64,000 nucleotides of DNA, taken from NCBI GenBank assembly GCA_031002005.1, contig CM061921.1, positions 123,472,597-123,536,596 on the forward strand, in the 5' to 3' direction. Both the position numbers and the translations under genes were made by a program. Each line of letters opens with the position of its first letter. Within the stretch, counting starts at the first letter, position 1. This document shows positions 36,241 to 47,079 of this stretch, one piece after another. Origin of the DNA: Vandiemenella viatica. Taxonomy: Eukaryota > Arthropoda > Insecta > Orthoptera > Morabidae. Below the pieces are notes generated by a model. It was not told the DNA's origin, made no database searches, and saw only the letters and a list, made by a program, of their open reading frames with translations.

Positions 36241-37440
36241 AAGCTTCTCCTGTCGGATTTTAAGTTTACTCGACCGGTAAATACTTTCTATTCCATTCCC
36301 TAATCGCTCGTGGAAAAAATTAGTACAGAAATGAATCGGTTCTGTCCCTGATTTCTCTTATCTTATTTTCGCAGTCTTCCGAGATATGAATGTTGCTGAT
36401 AGCAATATTTGTTTGCTGTCATTCCGAAATACGTGAGTCGTGAATTTTTCAATTAGCTTCTGTCGAGAACAACACCTTCGGTGTTCCAGGTCTTCCCAAC
36501 CTAACTTCTTCTACATTGCACATACACTTTCCCTCCAACTATATGTACTTGTCACGAATCGGGCGGCTCTTCTTTGGACAGTCTCTAATGCCTCCACTAA
36601 CCCCTTTTGTTGGGGACCCCATACAGAACAACAATATTCTAAGTGACGACGCACTAGTGACTTGTATACAATCGATTTAACATCCGGAGTGCATTGTTTT
36701 AAATTATGTCCTATAAGTCGGAGCATACAATTTGCTTTCCCAATTACATTCTCGATATGCTGATTCCATGACAAATTATCACGAATTGTTAGCCCTAGGT
36801 ATTTAGCGGAATCTACCATTCTAAGGACAGTACCATTAATTGTATATTCAAAGCTAAATGGTGTCACCTTTTTACTTACACGCATGACTTGGCACTTCTT
36901 AACGTTTAACTCCAACTGCTAGTTTTTACATCACGCAGTTATTTTCATGATACCGTCTTGTAACATAGCGCAGTATTCCTGGGTTTTGATTTCACGATAA
37001 ATAATAGCATCATCGGCCAATTATCTTTTCATTCCCCTTATTATGTAGCACAAATCATTAATGTATATGAGAAACATCAGAGGCCCCATCACGCTTCCCC
37101 GGTGAACCCCGGACCTCACCTCGGTTAGTGATGAACGCTCACGGTCGAGAACTACACACTGTGTTCTGCCCTTCAGAAAGTCTGCAACCCAGTCACATAA
37201 TGGTCTATATATACCGTAATCACGAAATGTTGTAAGTAACCTACTGTGAGACACAGTGTCGAAAGATTTTTTAAAATCTAATAGAACTAAATCAACCTAG
37301 GATTCCTCACCTATAATACGGTACAAGTTCTGAATTATAAGTGCAAGTTTTGTTTCGCAGCATCGGCCTTATCTGAATCCATGTTGATTTGTGTTTAAAA
37401 GCTCACCTTCTTCCTCTTAATCTATTTTCTTTTTTATTTC
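36241..37440 (-). pseudogene. LINE RT remnant, one frame, several nonsense codons
   Basis: One minus-strand frame runs for about 1.2 kb through recognisable RT. It has NQHGFR near 37390, LVLLDFKKSFDTVSHSRLL near 37280 (fingers/palm block A), GVHRGSVMGPLMFLIYINDL near 37110 (a degraded GVPQGS), LADDAIIYREI at 37020 (a FADD variant), then YLGLTIRDNLSWNQHIENV and VQRRAARFV. The C-terminus includes LGWEDLEHRR and ends near SIYRSSKLKS at 36260. In-frame stops lie near 37414, 37371, 37284, 37021, 36940 and 36924, and another follows VCAM, yet no frameshift is needed. The style (RRAARFV, LGWE.LE.RR) fits the CR1/Daphne side of the LINE tree; exact clade uncertain. Confidence 0.85.
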
Positions 37441-37444
37441 TGTG

Positions 37445-38770
37445 ATAAAAAAGTATTATGTATCTTTTTGTAAAGGTATAAGGCATAATGGTTATTCCCT
37501 GGACAGAATCTTGTACCAACTCCAATTATTTACTCTATTCTTCCATAAATGTAATGCACAATTGAAAAAACCAACCTTTAGCTCTGTAACTTGCATTTTA
37601 TCTTTATACTTGACATACATTATGGCATTCCGTTAACGGGTCTTCTGGTTTCAAATACAGACCGATACTATTCCTGAACTTACAATTATTTTCATTAAGT
37701 AATTTCTGGATCTTGGAAATCCCCCGAGTGTTGAAATCTGCGAGCAAAAAGTGATGATAAAAAAGACACAGATGGGGAAACAGAACTTCAATGCTGAGAG
37801 CATGACTCATGATAACCTCCAGCTGACCCAATAAGTGCAAGTTTAAGGCTCATGAAACACCCAAGGGTTATCCAGAAAACATTTAATCCGTTAAATGTTC
37901 ATTGGAACTATGCTAACGAGAGCAACTAACTCTCGGAAAATTGCTAGAACTATCGAAAAAACACAATACTGGTAAACAAATTTCGTATCCAGTGGTTGGT
38001 CCAACACAGAATAATAATAACCATAGTAAGCGGAGAAACTTAAACGAAAACGATTTTGAAACTGACGGAAAAAGAAGGAAAACTGATTTTCGATTTCAGG
38101 CATAAGGGCGTGGTAAAATTTTCTTTCGTAAATAAATGGTTCAGGCATTGAAATAAGTTACCAAGAGAAATGAATAAATTACCAAAAACGCTAAAACAAT
38201 TTAAAGTTGAAATTTATAGATGGCAATAGTAGGTGTGTCCTGGAAACGGGAGATGTGGGTGTGTATTGCAACAGCCTCCGTAACGTGCCCCCTATTGTAA
38301 TTAAATTAAAATAAAGCTTTTCTATTGCAAAATTCAAATTAATTGTAGAAACTTTTATGTGGTATTGACCGGATCTGCAGCTTATAGGGTGAAAAAAGTA
38401 ATAGTGTTTCATACCGAATATTCCGCTTCAATGGATGTAAATACACCTAATTTGTACACCTAATTTTATTACGTTTTATTTAGGTAAAATTTATTAATTT
38501 TGACTTCATTATGAAAATGTGTGCGACTGTACTTCCACTCAGTGAAATTGCAGAAATTGATATTTTTTTAAAAAGAAAAAGTTAATCTTTTATTTAAATT
38601 ATGGTGAGACAGAGAGAAGTCAATTTTTCAGGATGGTCCTATATGGAATATACTGAAGGTGTTCTTGTTTTTTTTTTAATTTAATATTTATGTGGAGAGG
38701 CATCTGGAATGTCGTAAACTTAATCGTGATTGATGCAGTAATGAAGTATTCGATAAAGTTTAGCAATGGA
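37445..38770. other. unassigned AT-rich DNA
   Basis: Short frames at 37442-37636, 37604-37840, 37891-38148 and 38191-38412 show no recognisable motifs. Confidence 0.35.
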
Positions 38771-38774
38771 CTGT

Positions 38775-39255
38775 GCAAACTCTATCGAGTAGTCGTGTCC
38801 ATAACCATGTCACTCCTATCCAACAGCAGAGTCAGCTGAGAATCGTCGCGATGACAACACGCGTCACAACTCGATTGACAGCTGTCATCGATCCACAAAT
38901 TGAAACAGTTCAAACGCGGTTGTCGCTCGACAGTTTAATCACCACAACGAGCCTTTGTTTGCAATCTACCTTTAGTTTCTCTTTATTTTTCGCTCTAATT
39001 AAGCTTTGAGGTAACAGGCGCAGCCACTCGTGTCGAAAAATCTAAAACCGTTGGCGCGATTGATTTGAGCTTCGCCAGCTGTTGAGAGAACTTAATATTC
39101 TTTCATTAGATCCGCCACAGCAGTTTAGTTGACCTGTCACGCTAACCGAGAACTGGGTTACTAGGGCAACGGAATACTGTGATGACGTCCCTAAACAACC
39201 AAGTCGTTGCCGGGTTTGCGTCACTAACACAGCCGAGAGTAATGTAAAAGTAACA
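38775..39255. promoter_or_regulatory. candidate regulatory region: RFX X-box plus CRE-like sites
   Basis: The segment is richer in CpG than its flanks. GTTACTAGGGCAAC at 39157-39170 matches the symmetrical RFX X-box (GTTRCY, short spacer, RGYAAC). TGACGTC follows 12 bp later at 39183-39189, and a GCGTCAC lies near 39218; further upstream are ACGCGTCAC near 38858 and the palindrome GACAGCTGTC near 38878. X-box plus CRE is an established promoter pairing in animals. No transcript or gene start is visible, so this is a candidate only. Confidence 0.3.
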
Positions 39256-39475
39256 AAAAAAAAGTTATTTGTGCATTCACTGTGAAGCATAAAATTGCAA
39301 AATCAGTATCATATGTGCTAGCAGTTCTAGGGGCCTTAATGAACTTGGAATAAGACATTCAGTAAGGAATTTCGAATAGAAGTCATTTTCTGCTGTCTGA
39401 GCATCAGAAGTAGTATGCGAGAAATATGTTTTATTATTTTTTTATTATCGGTTGGGTAAACTCTATACTGTAATA

Positions 39476-39971
39476 TACAGGGTGTTACAAAAAGGTACGG
39501 CCAAACTTTCAGGAAACATTCCTCACACACAAACAAAGAAAATATGTTATGTGGACATGTGTCCGGAAACGCTTCCTTTCCATGTTAGAGCTCATTTTAC
39601 TTTCGTTAGTATGTACTGTACTTCCTCGATTCACCGCTCGTATTGTGGACGGCTGTGATACAATACGCCATTCTCCAGGGCTGCATCAGCGCATCAGGGA
39701 TTCCATGCGACGGAGGGTGGATGTATGTATCCTCGCTAACGAAGGACATTTTGAACATTTCCTGTAACAAAGTGTTTGAAGTCACGCTGGTACGTTCTGT
39801 TGCTGGGTGTTTCCATTCCATGTTTAATGTGATTTGAAGAGAAGTAATAAAATGAGCTCTAACATGGAAAGTAAGCATTTCCGGACACATGTCCACATAA
39901 CATATTTTCTTTGTTTGTGTGTGAGTAATGTTTCCTGAAAGTTTGGCCGTACCTTTTTGTAACACCCTGTA
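39476..39971. mobile_element. compact DNA transposon with about 122-bp inverted repeats, TA flanks
   Basis: The element is 39478-39969 (492 bp). It opens CAGGGTGTTACAAAAAGGTA and closes with the reverse complement ending GTAACACCCTG. The inverted repeats run about 122 bp each (39478-39599 and 39847-39969) and are nearly identical. TA flanks both sides (39476-39477, 39970-39971), the duplication of the Tc1/mariner superfamily. The interior keeps a short plus-strand relic near 39694-39767, RRRVDVCILANEGHFEHFL then a stop, which resembles the C-terminus of DDE transposases of this group. Most of the transposase is deleted, so it is a non-autonomous derivative. The good repeat identity suggests fairly recent movement. 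Confidence 0.85.
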
Positions 39972-40018
39972 TAAAGTGTTGAAACTAATTAGGTGGAGTA
40001 TGAGGACGTAAAAACTTC

Positions 40019-40245
40019 TTTTTTTTTGTTTACTTATGGCTTTACGCCTCGTCGACGTAGAGGTCATTAGAGGCTGGATTGGACTGGGGACAAGGAACGG
40101 GAAGGAAATCGGTCATGCCCTTTTGAATGAAGCATCCCGGCATTCGCCTGGAGTGATTTGGGAAAACCCAAATCTGGATGCGCGGACGGGGATTCTAACC
40201 GCCATCCTCCCGAATGCGAGACCAGAGCGTGACCCCTGGTGTCGT
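40019..40245 (-). mobile_element. SINE family A copy with central deletion
   Basis: From the T run at 40019-40028 (its A tail), the minus-strand SINE shows GACGAGGCGTAAAGCC, the CCCCAGTCCAATCC block, CCTGGAGTGA-type central sequence and a B box in which CGAA has become AGAA (GGTTAGAATCCCC). The usual CCATGGTTTCC segment is missing: GATTTGGG joins GAAAACCC directly. The A-box end is eroded beyond 40230. Confidence 0.8.
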
Positions 40246-40364
40246 TCGGAGGAGTAGGCTTGAATAAGCCAGCATAACACAAACAACACTCTTACGTCAT
40301 GACTCAGATACGAGGAGGAAAGACACTTTCTAACCCAATTCCTTATTTTACACGCGTTGTGTAA

Positions 40365-40530
40365 TCTGGCTGGAACACTGATGATATGATCACAGTTCTG
40401 TGGCGGGTTTAAATTTTCTGGTTAATTGTATGACCCACACAAGGATGTTCCTTGGTCCAGCCATGACAGAGAAGGAATACCCAGCAAATCAGAACTATGT
40501 TACCGGCCAAATGAATTAATTACATATTAT
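40365..40530 (+). repeat. dispersed repeat D, copy 2
   Basis: It aligns with 28480-28660 through GGTCCAGCCATGACAGAG, ACCCAGCAAATCAG and CCGGCCAAATGAATTAAT. Class unknown. Confidence 0.4.
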
Positions 40531-40864
40531 TTAAACCAGTCTCGTATAACAATAATTGTGTTTGATACCGACGGTGTTAAATTTAGGGCGAATACTTGAA
40601 AATTCGTAGTCTTCAGATTAAAAGTTGGAGTGCTGGAGTGAATCTCTATTTCGGTAAATTACTTTTTATGAGTGCAAAATTGATGACACTAAATTGTGCT
40701 TGGTACGTGCATAGAGATTTCGTCTTATTGAAGTTGGACCATAAGTTATCCACTGAGCGTTTCATACCCAGTCATACACGGCACACAGTTAATCGGTAAA
40801 TGAAATCGTATTCACTTTTTTTATATTTCAAGCCTATCAATCAAACTTAGCGTTAGATCCTTGA

Positions 40865-41750
40865 GGTGCGTACACACTAGGCAAGTCACGGCCAACGAAA
40901 GGCGACCAACCGCTTTGTTGGGAAGATTTATAGTGTGTATGGGAAGCAAATCGCAGCCAACGAATCCGTTGCCATTGGTTGTGATTCGGGCTACCGGCGG
41001 TAACATCAAGGGGTTGGCGCTGGGTTGGCCTTGGTACACCCTCCTGGTGTAGACGCCAAACCAACGTTGGTTCACTATTTAGTTGTTCGCCTTGTCTAAT
41101 GTGTGTGTGTTGAGTATAGAGTGGAATAATGAGACGGCATTAAAATTGATCAACTTTTATCTTGAATGGGGCTGTTTATGGGCCCCCTCGAACTGCGAAT
41201 ACAAAAAAAAATTGAAGAGATTAGACGCTTGGAGGGGTATAAGAGAGCTTTTAGAAGTTAATTTGCAAGATGAGAAGAAGAAAATGGAATCTTTGATGAC
41301 ATCTTTTCGCGGTGAAAGACAAAATGAAGAAATCAAATACAAAACTGGCAGTGGGGCTGATGAAGTGATAAATCAACATGGTTTGCTTTTAGCAGTATGA
41401 CGTCTATGCAGGATAAATTCGCAGTAAAAAAAGTGAACACCGCACATCTGCCTACTTTCGAAAAGAGAGGTCATTCATTAGCGTCGTTTTTTCTGATCAG
41501 CTTCTTGTAGTAAAATAAAGGCTGCACATGCGACAATGGAATCCTCTTCTTCCCACATAATATCGGCTGGTTAAATTGCAATTAAAAAGTCACTTATTAC
41601 TTTATAATATAAAACGCTGTTAACTTGGACGAGGTTTCAGAGCCAACTGCGACTCGACATGGCCCAGTCCTTTGGTTTGATGAGGACGAGAGACCAACAT
41701 TTGCCCCAACACATTGGCTGTCGTTAGTAGGCCTAGCACATTTACGCGTT
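40865..41750 (+). mobile_element. probable Harbinger-type fragment carrying a MADF gene
   Basis: The left end GGTGCGTACACACTAGGC resembles the ends at 50897 and 55559 (GGCGNGTACACA). The interior encodes a MADF (Myb/SANT-like) protein, the partner gene typical of PIF/Harbinger elements. A weak reverse match, GCCTAGCACATTTACGC, lies at 41731-41747 and may be the right end. No clear 3-bp target duplication is seen, so the boundaries are tentative. Confidence 0.45.
41083..41510 (+). pseudogene. MADF (Myb/SANT-like) domain protein, frameshifted
   Basis: The frame from 41083 carries a MADF domain from about residue 14: WNNETALKLINFYLEWGCLW, then YKKKLKRLDAWRGIRELL with the conserved tryptophans, and after it KKKMESLMTSFRGERQ and KTGSGADEV. 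Just after ADEV, near 41366, a 1-nt shift moves the true continuation to another frame, KSTWFAFSSMTSMQDKF, the usual WFAF...L.D end of these proteins. MADF proteins bind DNA; in Harbinger elements they assist the nuclease. The matching Harbinger nuclease gene is not in the window. The first dozen residues upstream of the tryptophan are poorly conserved, and the true start may lie elsewhere. Confidence 0.75.
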
Positions 41751-42039
41751 GATTTATAACTACTTTTCATGTCGGGAACACATCTCCCCAGTCTATCTTA
41801 TTATTATTAGTGACATCAAATCCCTCGCTGGATATTGCTTGTCCGAGAGAAGCTTTGCACCCCTCTTACAGCTGCATGTCTCAAAGTTTCCGAGCTCCTT
41901 TATACGACACGGCCCTTGTTGCTTGCATTGTTTTGGAGCTGGGTCCAGTGGTCACTTTCGGTTTCTCCAGTGAAAGTTGTATAAAATAATATGATCAGTG
42001 TGCAAGTGTAATCACCAGGGTATATAAGAATTTAAATTT

Positions 42040-43630
42040 AAAAAAAATGCTATAACAGTATCTGCTCCGAAATAGAAGAAAAAATACCGAATGGCAGTAT
42101 GGAATCTGCATATAAAATAGCTAAATCTTTCTTTGGTAAGCAATAAAGCAAAGGGAATGCAATAAACTATGCAAGTGGTAGCATCCTTAGAGATAATGGT
42201 AAAATTGTGAAAAGTTGGAAGCAATACACAGAAAAAATTGTACGAGGATACAAAATTAGATGAAAATAATATTCTAGAAAGAGAGGATGAAATGGAAGAA
42301 GAAAATAAAGGATATAGTATATTAAGAGAGGAATTTGAAATGGCACTAGGGAGATTAAAGACTAATATGGCACCGAGTATCGATAATATGAAAGCGGAAC
42401 TCCTGAAAAAAAAGTGGTCCTGTAATGAAAGAAAGATTGTTCCAGCTAGAGCAGGATATTTATAAGAAATGAAAAATACCCTTCATACTTTGAGAAAAAT
42501 GTAATCATTCCCTTACCAAAGAAGCTAGGTGCTAAAAAATGCGAGCAGTACAGAATAATAAGCTTAGTAGCTCATACATCAAAAATTGCCACCAATGTAG
42601 TACCACAACGAATGTAAAAACAAGTAGAAGAGTTTCTAACACAAGACCAATTCGGTTTCAGGAAGAGGAGAGGTACAATGGAAGCAATTCTTGCACTAAT
42701 ATTAGAAAAGAGGATAGAGAAAGGTAAAAATACGTATTTAGGTTTCTTAGATATTGAAAAAGCATTTGATAATGTTAAATAGGGGAGGATGTTCGAGATC
42801 CTCAGAAAAATAGGTATATAATACAGAGATAGGCGGCTAATATGGAATCTTTACAAAAAAAAAAAAAAAAACCGTTGTAATAAAAATTGGAAATAAACAA
42901 GACGAAGCAGCAATACGTAAAGGAGTCAGACAAGGCTGTGCCCTGTTCCCTTAATTTTCAATGCCTATAATCAAGACTCACTGGACAAGGTCAGAGACGA
43001 AATTGATGCTGGATAAAGATATAGCGAAAACTAATAAATATGATTCGAATCACAGATGACATTGTTATAGTAACAGAAAGTGAAAAGGATCTTAAGAAAA
43101 TTTTCGTAACAATGCAGGAAACAATGGGGAATGAGTACAAATTAATAAAGCGAAGACGAAAGTCATGGTATGTGGTAAAGATAAAAACTGTAAAATTAAA
43201 ATTAATGTAGAAACATTAGATGATATGCAAGAATTCTGCTACCTAGGAAGCAAAACACTAAAGTTGGAAGAAGCAAGAATTAAATAAAATGCAGTATTGC
43301 ACAAGCAAATTTTTGAGAAGGCAGGAGAGTATAACTCAATATGGAAGAGTATAAAAACGTGGAGGACCATATTGATTGGACATATCTTAAAACACGAGAG
43401 TTTAGTAAAAAAAATAATTGAGGGAATGGTAGCAGGAAAGAGATATCGAGGAAGATCACATTTAAAATACATTGAGCAGGTAATGGGAGAAGTTGGCTGT
43501 AGGTGATATGTAGATATGAAGAAGAGGGCAGAGAGGAGAGCTGAATGGAAGACCGCCGAATACTTATCCCAGGATTGACTACCGTAGAAGAAGAAGAAGA
43601 CAGATATGGTAACGATCTTCACATGACGGT
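42040..43630 (+). pseudogene. LINE RT remnant, nearly full RT order
   Basis: The plus strand begins in the pre-RT linker (NGSMESAYKIAKSFFGKQ near 42090; KSWKQYTEKLYEDTK near 42210). The linker frame 42238-42465 continues it. RT landmarks follow in shifting frames: VIIPLPKKLGAKKCEQYRI near 42500, DQFGFRKRRGTMEAILAL near 42650, FLDIEKAFDNVK near 42745, KGVRQGCALFPLIFNAY near 42920, and ITDDIVIVTESEKDLKKI near 43050 (FADD as ITDD, both Asp kept). The tail has YLGSKT near 43240, ILKHESLVKKIIEGMVAGKR near 43390, and RAEWKTAEYLSQD near 43535, ending with a GAA-rich run. Many stops and indels; an A18 run at 42853 interrupts the RT. It is the same broad family as the minus-strand copy at 14.95-16.15 kb. 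Confidence 0.8.
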
Positions 43631-43639
43631 CTATAAAAA

Positions 43640-43965
43640 CTTTTTATGCACCATTATACACCTGTATTTTAATGTTGCAGTCAAGCATTCTGTCAAATAT
43701 TATTTTCCAAGCATTTGCTTGTTGTTATTTATACATGCAGCAATTTTAGCACTTTAAAGACTGGTGTTTTTATATTGCAGATGAATATTTATTTACAAGC
43801 CTTTACCTGTTCCTATTTATACATATATGATAAACGTAACATGATTTTGTTTCACCTGTGTTGTTAAGTTTTGTTTATGTTACTGTGTCTTGTTTTACCT
43901 TCTGTTAAATAATCTCTCTGTTTCTGTCAGCTAGTGTCTGTTTTTATTAAGTGAGCGTCCGTATT
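43640..43965 (+). repeat. repeat F, left arm of an inverted pair
   Basis: It contains TTGCAGTCAAGCATTCTGTC, ATTTGCTTGTTGTTATTTAT, GATTTTGTTTCACCTGTG and TTAAATAATCTCTCTGTTTC in order. The reverse complement of 45270-45540 carries the same blocks (TTGCAATAATTCATTCCGTC, TTACCTGCTGCTATGCTAAA, GATTTTATTTCACCTG, TTAAATACTCTCTCTGTTC). Confidence 0.6.
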
Positions 43966-44084
43966 AGTTTTTCAGTGTAGTCATGTTTTTAGTGTGTTAA
44001 ATACTATTTAAGTTGTTAAATTTGTGAATTGGTTTAGTATTATTTTCCACTTTGTGTATTTGATTTTTGTGTTGAACTTTAGCA

Positions 44085-44797
44085 GATAAAAGATATTTCA
44101 AAGAACATTACAACCAATGGAAGGATGGCATAGCAACAGTTGAGTCGAATTAAGAAGAGTTCAAGAATATAATAAAAGAAAATTGATAAAATATTTATTC
44201 CAAAATCAGAAAACAAAGAAAAGTACAGAACCTACACACTATAATATTAATGTCAGGAGGTTGGAAGAAGACATAACACAGTTTAGAGGCAAGCAAGGTC
44301 GTAAGGAGGAAGCAAATAATCGTGGCAAATAAAATGGCTAAATATTGTTTATGGGGGAGGGGGATAACCTGCAGTCAAATCTAGAACTTTCTATGGCTAT
44401 ATTAGAAAACTGAGGGGATGGAGGGTTTACAGATTAGGATGCAGAAGAAGTTACTGAGGATTTGAAAAAGGCAGAGACTTTAAATAACTAGTTTAATGAG
44501 ACGATTAGGGACTATGATTCAGGAATGGGAGGGTGTAAATCGTTAACAATAATATCCGCACAGTTGGAAGTGAGCAGACTAGATAATTTGAAGCGTTCTG
44601 GCCTCGCATTCGGGAGGATGGCGTTTCGAATCCCCATCCGGGCATCCAGATTTGGGTTTTCCATGGTTTCCCCAAATTACTCCAGGCGAATGCCGCGATG
44701 CTTCCTTCAAAACACCATGGCCGAATTCCTTCCAGTTCCTTGTCGCCAGTCCCATCCCGCATTTAATGACCTCGACGTCGACGAGGCGTAAAGCCGT

Positions 44798-44828
<31 letters not shown>

Positions 44829-44945
44829 TTGTAATTCATTCTGAGGATATTATGAAGGAACTACACTGAAAAGCATAAAGGGACTGGTGTAGATAACATT
44901 ACTAAATATAGCGGGATGTGGCATTGAAACAGTATATAAACTGAG
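44085..44945 (+). pseudogene. LINE pre-RT fragment, split by a SINE
   Basis: Plus-strand frames read YFKEHYNQWKDGIATVES near 44090, RRLEEDITQFRGKQGRK near 44260, and KKAETLNN-FNETIRDYDS near 44480, the linker that precedes many insect LINE RTs. After the SINE insertion (44575-44828) the same ORF appears to resume with EDIMKEL and LKSIKGTGVDNITKY near 44870, which corresponds to the conserved PGIDNI block at the RT N-terminus. Stops and shifts are frequent. Confidence 0.5.
44575..44828 (+). mobile_element. SINE family A with long poly(A), inserted in a LINE
   Basis: The plus-strand copy starts in an eroded A box, then AAGCGTTCTGGCCTCGCATT. Its B box is TTTCGAATCCCC. It keeps the full central domain (GGTTTTCCATGGTTTCCCC, GGCGAATGCCGCGATGCTTC), the CCGAATTCC block, GACCTCGACGTCGACGAGGC, and GTAAAGCCGTAAGT followed by about 26 A. 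The long clean tail suggests it is among the younger copies here. No clear target duplication is seen. Confidence 0.9.
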
Positions 44946-44951
44946 AGTGGG

Positions 44952-45052
44952 CACCATGGAAAACCCAAATCTGAATGCGCGGACTGGGATTCGAACCCAC
45001 ATCCTTCCGAATGCGACGCCAAGGCGTTAACCGCTCACCCATAACGCTCGAT
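44952..45052 (-). mobile_element. SINE family A, head half only
   Basis: CACCATGGAAAACCCAAATC, then GGATTCGAACCCACATCC (B box) and GGCGTTAACCGCTCACCC (A box) give the reverse-strand head. The 3' half of the SINE is missing. Confidence 0.75.
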
Positions 45053-45269
45053 GGGAAAAAGGATTTTGGGAAAATGGATGTGCATGGAAATTTCCACGTG
45101 AGCATGAGCTCTATCGCAATTAAATTAGATTAGATTTAAAAATTAACAACCAGGAATGTCAGCTGATAATAGATCAAAAACACTGTCTGATATACAAGAA
45201 CATAGTAACTGAAAAAACATTATTAAACACATTCAACGCCCAAAGACCAACCACTACACAGGGTAAGGG

Positions 45270-45545
45270 GAAGCAGACGCCTACGTGATAAGCACTAACA
45301 CCAAGTCATTCGCAACAGCTAATAGAACAGAGAGAGTATTTAACACAAAGTAAACAAAGATACAATAAAGTAAATAAAATGAAACCATGCTGGCAACACT
45401 GCACTCACAATTATAACAGTGCAGGTGAAATAAAATCTTTCTGTATTTAGCATAGCAGCAGGTAAGTGCTGTAAAATAAAATTTGACGGAATGAATTATT
45501 GCAATATTGAACACTAGTCAGTAAAAGTGCATAAACTGCTGTTCC
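45270..45545 (-). repeat. repeat F, right arm of an inverted pair
   Basis: See 43640-43965 for the matching blocks. The open frame on the minus strand at 45514-45281 is a translation of this repeat and not evidence for a gene. Confidence 0.6.
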
Positions 45546-45549
45546 TGAC

Positions 45550-46735
45550 CACCACATCTGTAAATAAAGTGTGCAAATATGTATGTTTTTATATAATATG
45601 TATAATCATACACATGTAAAAAAAATACATTTACAACCCACTGAATTTGCACCACACCAAATGGGGAAAACGCATCTGGGTAATTAAAAACGTTTACAAA
45701 ATTTTTTTGGAGATGGTATTTTGTTTGTAAAGTCAGTAACATTATCTTTTGCGTCAAATTCTCGTAAATATAGGTTAAATACGTTTCCCGGAATGTACGA
45801 TCAGAAAAGTAATTCATTTAATTTCACCTCTGAAATGAACGGAAGACAGGGGTGAGACAGCGTACACTTCAGTATGAAGTGAAAATATAGCCTCACTGTT
45901 GCTACGTGGAGTTATCTTAGTAACGCGTACTGATACAGTCTCTAAAGACACAGCTATCCTTCCAAACACTGATGTCAACATTTTCAAACACTTATTTTGT
46001 TTGTGTTAGTAGTTTTATCTCAGATTTACAGGATACTTCTCTTCTTAAAGGCACACAATAGTTAGGATCTAAAATTTGTTTCTGTATATAGTATAGCCGC
46101 TTGACAACTGGTGTTCACGGCCGTGTGAATGGTTGTGTTAACACCATCTACCTTCCAGCAAACAATAATCACGTAAATAACAAGTGCAAGGCTAGCCTTC
46201 TTTCTTCATTTTGTTACTATTACTTTACCTTACAACATAAATCACAATTACAAGTAAAAATTGGTACCTATATTTTCAGCGTTCAACTTAGATGCGAACT
46301 CTTAGAATGCTATAAAGTTCAGGTCTTCCAATCTGGTCAGTATTTCACCTGAAGATGGCCACGGAGTTAGATCATCGAAGTATTGTGTGGAAAAACCAAG
46401 TTTTCCCAGCATAATACATCAGTACTAACAAGGGAGGATCAGATGTGTGCGTAATTGGTTGTGATGATCTTTGGTACAGAGCAGCTCCGTCGAAAATAAA
46501 CGGAAACGTGTTCCGACATTTGTCTAGATAGCCCCCGTTATAGAAAATATTGTGGTCTAAGGTCACGGCGTCGGACCGAAGGGTATATACTGATCTTTGA
46601 AAATCAACATATTTCACAAATACGTGTAGGGGTCGGAACCCATAGTTTTCCAGTTATGAATGATGTAATGTAGCTGGCGTAGGTGTGGTAGTCAACTGAT
46701 GTGAGGACCCACCTTAAGTCCAGCATGTAGGTTTT
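45550..46735. other. unassigned DNA, possible transposon tail
   Basis: No coding domain was recognised. CACCTGAAGATGGCCACGGAG near 46347 is the kind of phrase found near 3' ends of some insect retroelements, but no body was identified. The minus-strand frame 46617-46372 is unrecognised. Confidence 0.3.
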
Positions 46736-46739
46736 TTAA

Positions 46740-47030
46740 TTTTCGTATTAGGAATATTTTGTTCCAGAAATATAAGTCTTCTCTTCATCCAATACAGTGT
46801 CAGGCCTAGTGGCCTTTTACAGTGTCAATCCATCTTCTTGGTGGTCTTCCTACATATCTCCCGCCTCTGGGATGGTATTTGATAATTTTTCGTGGGATCC
46901 GGTCTGTCTTCATCCTTAGTACATGGTCTGTCCAAGAATTTCTTTAGGTTTGCACAGTTTGTAGAACTGGTTTAACTCTGAGTTCTTTAAGGGTTTCATC
47001 AGATTTCTTTCTGTCTCGCAATGAATCGCA
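46740..47030 (-). pseudogene. LINE ORF2 C-terminal fragment
   Basis: The minus strand reads SWTDHVLRMKTDRIPRKIIK and YHPRGGRYVGRPPRRWID, the conserved C-terminal end of many insect LINE ORF2 proteins. It may be the tail of the same element whose RT start lies at 47730-48520 on the same strand, with the plus-strand CR1-type fragment between. Confidence 0.75.
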
Positions 47031-47079
47031 TCTCAGCAGCCATGGATATATACGAGTTCATTTTTAAATAACACATTTG

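Noticed and set aside
39606..40067. Minus-strand frame of 153 residues
   Set aside because: It reads through the inverted repeat of the TA-flanked element and into a SINE; no independent coding signal.
43239..43622. Minus-strand frame of 127 residues, hydrophobic
   Set aside because: It is antisense to the plus-strand LINE C-terminus; hydrophobic character comes from A-rich coding DNA read in reverse.
45281..45514. Possible membrane protein on the minus strand
   Set aside because: The frame lies wholly in repeat F, whose other copy does not keep it open.
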